This document shows, piece after piece, positions 6,542 through 10,118 of a DNA stretch of 10,118 nucleotides. A program made the translations under genes and the position numbers. Source of the DNA: Candidatus Gastranaerophilales bacterium (GTDB lineage: Bacteria; Cyanobacteriota; Vampirovibrionia; Gastranaerophilales; Gastranaerophilaceae). Location: assembly GCA_947628355.1 (NCBI GenBank), contig CANQZO010000058.1:1-10118 (forward strand), read 5' to 3'. The notes beneath the pieces are model-generated. The model saw nothing but the letters and a program-made list of their open reading frames with translations, searched no databases and was not told the DNA's origin. Numbering within the stretch: the first letter of the stretch is position 1; each line of letters begins with the position of its first letter.

Positions 6542-7186
6542 ATGTACAAAATAATTAAAAATACACTTACAAAAGAAAAAAATGAAATTTCATTAATAGA
6601 AATAAAAAACAATAATTATGATAAAACAGTTTTAATAATAGGAGTATTCCACGGCGAAGAACCCCAAGGGAATTTTTTAATTAACGAATATTTAAAAACA
6701 AATATACAGGGAATTAAAAATCGATTATTAATAATTCCCTGCTTAAATCCTGACGGAATGAAAAAAAATCAGCGTCAAAACGCAAACGGAGTCGATTTAA
6801 ACAGAAATTTCCCTACAAAAAACTGGATTAAGACGGAAAAAAATGAATACTGGGGCGCAGATGAAGCCGGAAGCGAAATTGAAACTAAATTCATAACGGA
6901 AATATTAAACGAATACAAAATCGACGCAATACTTTCAATCCACGCACCGTTTAAAATAGTCAATTATGACGGACCTGCAAAAGAACTTGCAGAAAAAATA
7001 TCGGAAATAACAGGCTATAAAGTACAAGCGGATATAGGCTACCCAACGCCGGGGAGCTTCGGCAATTATGCAGGAGTTGAACGCAATATACCGACAATCA
7101 CGCTTGAACTCCCCGAAGATGAAACAAATGAACAACTTTGGGAAACAAATAAAGGCGTATTTGATTACCTGGCTAAAGTGTTTTAA
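6542..7186 (+). CDS. M14-family zinc carboxypeptidase, MpaA-like
   Basis: A 214-residue metallopeptidase. Zinc ligands are H38 and E41 in FHGEE and H134 in SIHAP. Substrate-binding elements are LNPDG (68-72) and GVDLNRNFP (83-91, with R88 anchoring the C-terminal carboxylate). The catalytic Glu is E189 in TLELP. The combination of NPDG, an ANGVDLNRNFP block, NW and a late GSFGNYAG...TLELP resembles murein tripeptide amidase MpaA, which cuts the gamma-D-Glu-diaminopimelate bond when wall peptides are recycled in the cytoplasm. Plain M14 carboxypeptidases and succinylglutamate desuccinylase-like enzymes are alternatives. There is no signal peptide, in keeping with a cytoplasmic role. The RBS is AGGA at 6533-6536, five bases before the ATG. 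The gene follows pepA, another peptide-degrading enzyme, but is separated from it by the 176-nt palindrome. Confidence 0.85.
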   Translation: MYKIIKNTLTKEKNEISLIEIKNNNYDKTVLIIGVFHGEEPQGNFLINEYLKTNIQGIKNRLLIIPCLNPDGMKKNQRQNANGVDLNRNFPTKNWIKTEKNEYWGADEAGSEIETKFITEILNEYKIDAILSIHAPFKIVNYDGPAKELAEKISEITGYKVQADIGYPTPGSFGNYAGVERNIPTITLELPEDETNEQLWETNKGVFDYLAKVF

Positions 7187-7217
7187 GAAATAGTTACAAT
7201 AATATTATATTTTAAAC

Positions 7218-7246
7218 TTTTATGTTATATTTAAAAATACGATAAT
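7218..7246 (+). promoter_or_regulatory. Candidate promoter of efp-accB
   Basis: GATAAT at 7241-7246 could be a -10 box, with a weak -35-like TTTTAT 17 bases upstream (7218-7223). The gap before efp (7187-7270) is too AT-rich for certainty. The RBS AAGGGA (7259-7264) lies six bases before the efp ATG. Confidence 0.3.
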
Positions 7247-7270
7247 ATTCGCGAAGAAAAGGGAAAATAA

Positions 7271-7828
7271 ATGATTTCTGTAAACGACTTAAAAACAGGC
7301 TTAACACTTGATATCGACGGCGGATTATGGAACGTAGTCGAATTTATGCACGTAAAACCGGGAAAAGGCGCTGCATTTGTAAGAACGAAACTTAAAAATG
7401 CGGAAACAGGCAACGTAGTTGAAAGAACTTTCCGTGCAGGTGAAAAAGTTGCTAAAGCTACTTTGGATAAAAGAGATATGCAATACCTTTACAAAGAAGG
7501 CAACGATTATGTAATGATGGATTTGGAAACTTATGAACAAATCTCTGTCGGTGCTGACAAAATCGGCGACGGTGTTAAATATTTAAAAGAAAATATGAAT
7601 GTAGCAATTTTGCTTCACGGTTCAAACATCATCGGTATTGATATACCTAACTTTGTAGAACTTGAAGTTATTGATACTCCGCCGGCTGAAAAGGGAAATA
7701 CCGCACAAGGCGGTACAAAACCCGCTACTCTTGAAACGGGAGCCGTTGTTAATGTTCCGTTCTTTGTTACTACAGGAACGGTTATCAGAGTTGATACCAG
7801 AACAAATGAGTATTTAGATAGAGTCTAA
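7271..7828 (+). CDS. efp: Translation elongation factor P
   Basis: A 185-residue protein with the full three-domain EF-P layout. EF-P enters stalled ribosomes between the P and E sites and speeds peptide-bond formation at polyproline stretches. Lys32, at the tip of the domain I loop HVKPGKGAAF (27-36), corresponds to the residue modified in many bacteria (Lys34 of E. coli). The enzyme that would modify it is not in this window. The sequence HVKPGKGAAFVRTKLKN, and a C-terminal part with GGTKPATLETGAVVNVPFF and VDTRTNEYLDRV, resembles cyanobacterial EF-P closely. The RBS is AAGGGA (7259-7264). It is followed by accB after 10 bases, an order common in Cyanobacteria. The two phase-variable methyltransferases nearby each encode Pro-Pro-Pro, the kind of stretch EF-P helps to translate. 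Confidence 0.97.
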   Translation: MISVNDLKTGLTLDIDGGLWNVVEFMHVKPGKGAAFVRTKLKNAETGNVVERTFRAGEKVAKATLDKRDMQYLYKEGNDYVMMDLETYEQISVGADKIGDGVKYLKENMNVAILLHGSNIIGIDIPNFVELEVIDTPPAEKGNTAQGGTKPATLETGAVVNVPFFVTTGTVIRVDTRTNEYLDRV

Positions 7829-7838
7829 GGTAATAAAT

Positions 7839-8300
7839 ATGAAATTTGATTTGGAATATTTAGAAAAACTGGCAAATATTGTATATGAAAATGACCTTTC
7901 TGAAATAACACTTGGAGAGGAAAAAAAGACCGTAAGTTTTAAACGGGAAAAAGCGCAGCAAGTTGCACCTGCTCCAATGGTCGCACCAACGGCAATAACA
8001 TCACAGATAATATCTGCACCGGCACAAAAACCCGCAGAACAAAAACAATCATCGGAACAACACAAGGGAACACCTATTAAAGCCCCGATGGTAGGGACTT
8101 TCTACAGTTCACCATCACCCGATGATCCTCCGTTTGTTAAAGTGGGTGATAATATCGGCGCAGGTCAAGTCGTTTGTATTATTGAAGCAATGAAATTAAT
8201 GAACGAAATTGAAGCTGAGGCTTCGGGTAAAATTACTGAAATCTGCGTTAAAAACGGCGACAGCGTTGAATTCGGACAAATACTTATGTATGTTGAATAA
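7839..8300 (+). CDS. accB: Biotin carboxyl carrier protein of acetyl-CoA carboxylase
   Basis: A 153-residue BCCP. It carries CO2 on biotin between biotin carboxylase (AccC) and the carboxyltransferase (AccA/AccD) to make malonyl-CoA for fatty acids. Layout: an N-terminal segment (1-38), a flexible Ala/Pro/Gln-rich linker (about 39-78), and the biotinyl domain (79-153). The biotinylated lysine is K119 in IIEAMKLMNEIEA. The stretch GTFYSSPSPDDPPFV (86-100) is the protruding thumb found in AccB and not in most other biotinyl or lipoyl domains. The start lies 10 bases after the efp stop, with AAGG (7827-7830) overlapping that stop as RBS, so it is co-transcribed with efp. accC is not adjacent; an intrinsic terminator follows directly. 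Confidence 0.97.
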   Translation: MKFDLEYLEKLANIVYENDLSEITLGEEKKTVSFKREKAQQVAPAPMVAPTAITSQIISAPAQKPAEQKQSSEQHKGTPIKAPMVGTFYSSPSPDDPPFVKVGDNIGAGQVVCIIEAMKLMNEIEAEASGKITEICVKNGDSVEFGQILMYVE

Positions 8301-8309
8301 AAATTAATT

Positions 8310-8342
8310 AAAAAAAGAGCCTATTCTTAGGCTCTTTTTTTT
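8310..8342. terminator. Bidirectional intrinsic terminator
   Basis: GAGCCTA (8317-8323) pairs with TAGGCTC (8328-8334) around a TTCT loop. It is flanked by an A-run (8310-8316) and a T-run (8335-8342) that extend the stem and give U-tracts on both strands. It ends accB on the plus strand and the methyltransferase on the minus strand, whose stop codon (8343-8341) overlaps the structure. Confidence 0.93.
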
Positions 8343-9129
8343 ATTTTCTCTTACAATTTACAAAAATTTCAGCGCCCATATTCGGCATTATTTCCGATAA
8401 ATAATATAATCCGTCTAAAAGTTCATTATTTATTATTTTTTCATTCAAACATAGTTCCATTTTTGCATGATTAAAAGGTTTTATAAAATATGAACCGCTT
8501 TGCAATACCTTTAATCCGTTTTCATTAACAAATTTATTTAATTTTTCCGTATCGAATGTAGTATTTTGTTGAAGACTTTTTGCTGTAGGAGTTAATTCTC
8601 CTATGTTTGCTAATAATCCGCTTTTATATGCCCATAAAAGATGAAAACTTTTTGAATTTGGAACATTTATATGAATAATTGTATTTTTATTTAATAATGC
8701 AACAATTTGTCTAAAAAAGATATCAACTGTTTTTACTTCATGTAAAAGTCCGCTTAAAATAACAAAATCAAAATTTTGATTTTTTAAATCACTTATTCTG
8801 TTTTCAATAAAATCATTAATTATAACAACATTTTTTGAATGCAAATTACTTGCGGGGGGGGGATTTTGAACTTTTAAATCATTACAAGCCTTTTGAGCAA
8901 ATGTTGTTGACGGCTCTATTATAGTAAATTTATCAAAATTTTTATAGTAATTAGCAATACTATCAAGACCACATCCAATTTCTAAAATATTTTTTGGTTT
9001 ATACTCATTTAATATTTCTAATACTTTTTTTCGGCGATATTTTACCATAATTTTTTCAAAATCATGATTAAAATAAACTTTTACATATTCACCTATATCT
9101 CTGCCGTAATTTTTATTTTTACTAACCAT
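8341..9129 (-). CDS. SAM-dependent methyltransferase A with C9 phase-variation tract
   Basis: A 262-residue class I methyltransferase. Motif I is ILEIGCGLDS (48-57), the acidic end of strand 2 is IIEPS (70-74), and motif IV is FDFVILSGLLHEV (120-132). The tail includes HINVPNSKSFHLLWAYKSG and SGSYFIKPFNHAKM, and the substrate is unknown. The coding strand holds C9 (plus-strand G 8854-8862), read as Pro90-Pro92 between motifs. As sequenced the gene is in frame (ON). With C10 it reads PPPRK then stop; with C8 it stops after about 13 further codons. Either would remove nearly two thirds of the protein. RBS AAGGG (9140-9136) is six bases before the ATG. It lies 13 bases after paralogue B and shares about 77% protein identity by hand alignment. 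Similar tracts control surface-glycan methyltransferases in Campylobacter, so glycan O-methylation is a plausible role but only inference. Confidence 0.87.
   Translation of the reverse strand: MVSKNKNYGRDIGEYVKVYFNHDFEKIMVKYRRKKVLEILNEYKPKNILEIGCGLDSIANYYKNFDKFTIIEPSTTFAQKACNDLKVQNPPPASNLHSKNVVIINDFIENRISDLKNQNFDFVILSGLLHEVKTVDIFFRQIVALLNKNTIIHINVPNSKSFHLLWAYKSGLLANIGELTPTAKSLQQNTTFDTEKLNKFVNENGLKVLQSGSYFIKPFNHAKMELCLNEKIINNELLDGLYYLSEIMPNMGAEIFVNCKRK
8854..8862. repeat. Homopolymeric G9 tract (C9 in methyltransferase A)
   Basis: Nine consecutive Gs lie in a strongly AT-rich gene, at codons 90-92 of the minus-strand methyltransferase. Length changes of one base shift the frame into nearby stops. 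The tract is positioned exactly like the G10 tract of the paralogue at 9646-9655. Confidence 0.93.
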
Positions 9130-9142
9130 ATAATACCCTTCA

Positions 9143-9922
9143 TCAGATTTTATTTTTACAATTTACAAAAATTTCAGCACCTATATTCGGCATATATTTT
9201 GTTATATAATACAATCCGTCTAAAAGTTCTTTATTTATAACTTGTTCTTTAAGTAACAAAGCCATCTTTGCGTGATTAAAGGGTTTTATAAAATATGAAC
9301 CGCTTTGCAATATCTCTAATCCGTTTTCATTAACAAATTTATTTAATTTTTCCGTATCGAATGTAGTGTTTTGTTGAAGACTTTTTGCTGTTTTGGTTAA
9401 TTTTCCCATGTTTTGTATTAATCCGCTTTCATAAGCCCAAATCAGATGAAAACTTTTTGAATTCGGAACATTTATGTGCAATATTGTATTATTATCTAAC
9501 AATTTAACAACTTGCTTTATAAAATTATTTACATCATTAACTTCATGTAAAAGAGAACTTAAAATAATAAAATCAAAATTTTGATTTTTTAAATCATCTA
9601 TTCTGTTTTCAATAAAATCATTAATTACAATAACATTTTTATTGCGGGGGGGGGGATTTTGAACTATTAAATCATTTTCAGCCTTTTGAGCAAATGTTGT
9701 TGACGGCTCTATTATAGTAAATGTATTAAAAGTTTTATAGTAATTAGCAATACTATCAAGACCACATCCAATTTCTAAAATATTTTTCGGTTTATATTCA
9801 TTTAATATTTCTAATACTTTTTTTCGGCGATAAAATACCATTGTATCTTCAAAATCATGAGTAAAATACATTTCGGTATATTTATCTATATTTCTATCTT
9901 TAATTTTTTGATGTGAAGTCAT
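9143..9922 (-). CDS. SAM-dependent methyltransferase B with C10 phase-variation tract
   Basis: A 259-residue paralogue of the gene at 8341-9129 with the same motifs: ILEIGCGLDS (48-57), IIEPS (70-74), FDFIILSSLLHEV, and HINVPNSKSFHLIWAYESG. The coding strand carries C10 (plus-strand G 9646-9655), read as Pro90-Pro92 plus the first base of an Arg codon, and the gene is in frame (ON). With C9 it stops after about six codons past the prolines; with C11 it stops within three codons of the tract. Because A needs 9 Cs and B needs 10, the two frames have been set independently. It is the first gene of the pair, 52 bases downstream of the ogt stop, with two TATAAT hexamers in between. The start aligns with that of A; the RBS is weak (GAG about eight bases upstream). 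The substrate is unknown. Confidence 0.87.
   Translation of the reverse strand: MTSHQKIKDRNIDKYTEMYFTHDFEDTMVFYRRKKVLEILNEYKPKNILEIGCGLDSIANYYKTFNTFTIIEPSTTFAQKAENDLIVQNPPPRNKNVIVINDFIENRIDDLKNQNFDFIILSSLLHEVNDVNNFIKQVVKLLDNNTILHINVPNSKSFHLIWAYESGLIQNMGKLTKTAKSLQQNTTFDTEKLNKFVNENGLEILQSGSYFIKPFNHAKMALLLKEQVINKELLDGLYYITKYMPNIGAEIFVNCKNKI
9646..9655. repeat. Homopolymeric G10 tract (C10 in methyltransferase B)
   Basis: Ten consecutive Gs form the longest G or C run in the window, at codons 90-93 of the minus-strand methyltransferase B. It matches the place of the G9 tract in paralogue A. The ON length here is 10, because the sequence downstream of the tract is 13 bases shorter than in A. Confidence 0.93.
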
Positions 9923-9933
9923 AAAGTTCTCAA

Positions 9934-9956
9934 ATTATAAAAACAATAATATTATA
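9934..9956 (-). promoter_or_regulatory. Candidate promoter elements for the methyltransferase pair
   Basis: Two minus-strand TATAAT hexamers (9956-9951 and 9939-9934) lie between the ogt stop and methyltransferase B. Neither has a convincing -35 box at normal spacing. The pair could be transcribed from here or by read-through from ogt, as no terminator is visible in the gap. Confidence 0.35.
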
Positions 9957-9974
9957 AACATATAATAATACAAA

Positions 9975-10118
9975 CTAATTTTTTGCTTCAAGATTTAAAA
10001 GGAATTGTTTTTTTTCCAATCCCCCGCCATATCCTATTAAATCGCCGTTTGAGCCTATCACTCTGTGGCAGGGAATTATTATCGCGATAGGGTTTTGGTT
10101 ATTTGCATGCCCGACAGC
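9975..10118 (-). CDS. ogt: Methylated-DNA-protein-cysteine methyltransferase, C-terminal part (partial)
   Basis: The last 47 codons and stop (TAG, 9977-9975) of an Ogt/MGMT-type repair protein; the 5' part lies beyond the window. These proteins take the methyl group from O6-methylguanine onto their own cysteine in a single-use reaction. The active site PCHRV is present (NPIAIIIPCHRVIGSNGDLI), followed by GYGGGLEKKQFLLNLE, the usual helix after it, and the protein ends soon after as expected. The visible part is intact. It could be the C-terminal domain of an Ada fusion; that cannot be judged from here. It lies upstream of, and in the same direction as, the two methyltransferases, but it repairs DNA and need not share their role. 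Confidence 0.93.
   Translation of the reverse strand, partial: AVGHANNQNPIAIIIPCHRVIGSNGDLIGYGGGLEKKQFLLNLEAKN

Larger units (their letters stand above)
8341..9922 (-). repeat. Tandem duplication of a methyltransferase gene
   Basis: The genes at 8341-9129 and 9143-9922 are direct tandem copies. Runs identical at the DNA level include 51 bases (8512-8562 against 9317-9367) and 55 bases (8940-8994 against 9733-9787). The first 30 or so codons have diverged far more, about half of the residues, than the rest. A carries four extra codons just after its C tract. The long identical runs could support recombination or gene conversion between the copies. Confidence 0.9.

Noticed and set aside
7814..8065. 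Cys-rich 83-residue minus-strand ORF
   Set aside because: It is antisense to the Ala/Pro/Gln-rich linker of accB and has no RBS; its composition is a by-product of that linker.
8854..9655. Poly-G tracts as sequencing or assembly errors that hide broken genes
   Set aside because: Both genes are exactly in frame at different tract lengths and conserve domains on both sides, which error would not produce. Read-level checking is still wanted.
1..10118. CRISPR arrays, tRNA genes, rRNA genes, prophage or transposase genes
   Set aside because: No regularly spaced direct repeats, no cloverleaf-like segments and no matching protein motifs were seen on either strand.

Overview
This AT-rich, gene-dense window looks bacterial. 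The best lineage clue is the efp-accB pair with a cyanobacterial-style EF-P. In an AT-rich genome with no photosynthesis gene in view, this suggests a non-photosynthetic relative of Cyanobacteria (Vampirovibrionia/Melainabacteria, such as gut Gastranaerophilales). That assignment is inference; no 16S rRNA or marker phylogeny is available here.

Layout. The left edge holds two codons, an RBS and a promoter for a minus-strand gene that leaves the window. An especially AT-rich accessory stretch follows (186-1401): a secreted thermonuclease-like protein (-) and two small XRE/Cro-type regulators that converge and abut with no spacer. A single-gene unit comes next (1537-2655, -): a DegT-family PLP sugar aminotransferase with its own promoter, RBS and intrinsic terminator. 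Divergent from it is a plus-strand operon: a sensor-less histidine kinase (2752-3507), a REC-GGDEF-REC response regulator whose first receiver and GGDEF domain look degenerate (3510-4823), and leucyl aminopeptidase pepA (4834-6315).

A long imperfect palindrome of about 176 nt (6337-6512) separates pepA from an MpaA-like M14 zinc peptidase (6542-7186). The efp-accB pair (7271-8300) follows and ends at a bidirectional terminator. On the minus strand the right end holds the 3' end of an Ogt-type DNA repair gene, then a tandem pair of paralogous SAM-dependent methyltransferases. Each of these carries a homopolymeric C tract in its coding strand (C9 and C10).

The most notable system is that methyltransferase pair. 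Both tracts sit at the same codon position and both genes are in frame as sequenced. I worked out that the +1 and -1 slippage products of each gene reach a stop within 6 to 14 codons of the tract start. This is the signature of two independently phase-variable genes, giving up to four expression states. The aminotransferase suggests the organism makes amino-sugar glycans, which could be methyltransferase substrates, but the window does not prove that link.

No intergenic gap exceeds 300 bases. The longest are 6316-6541 (mostly the palindrome) and 8-185 (promoter of the left-edge gene, otherwise AT-rich with nothing recognisable). No tRNA, rRNA, CRISPR array, transposase or prophage structural gene was seen.
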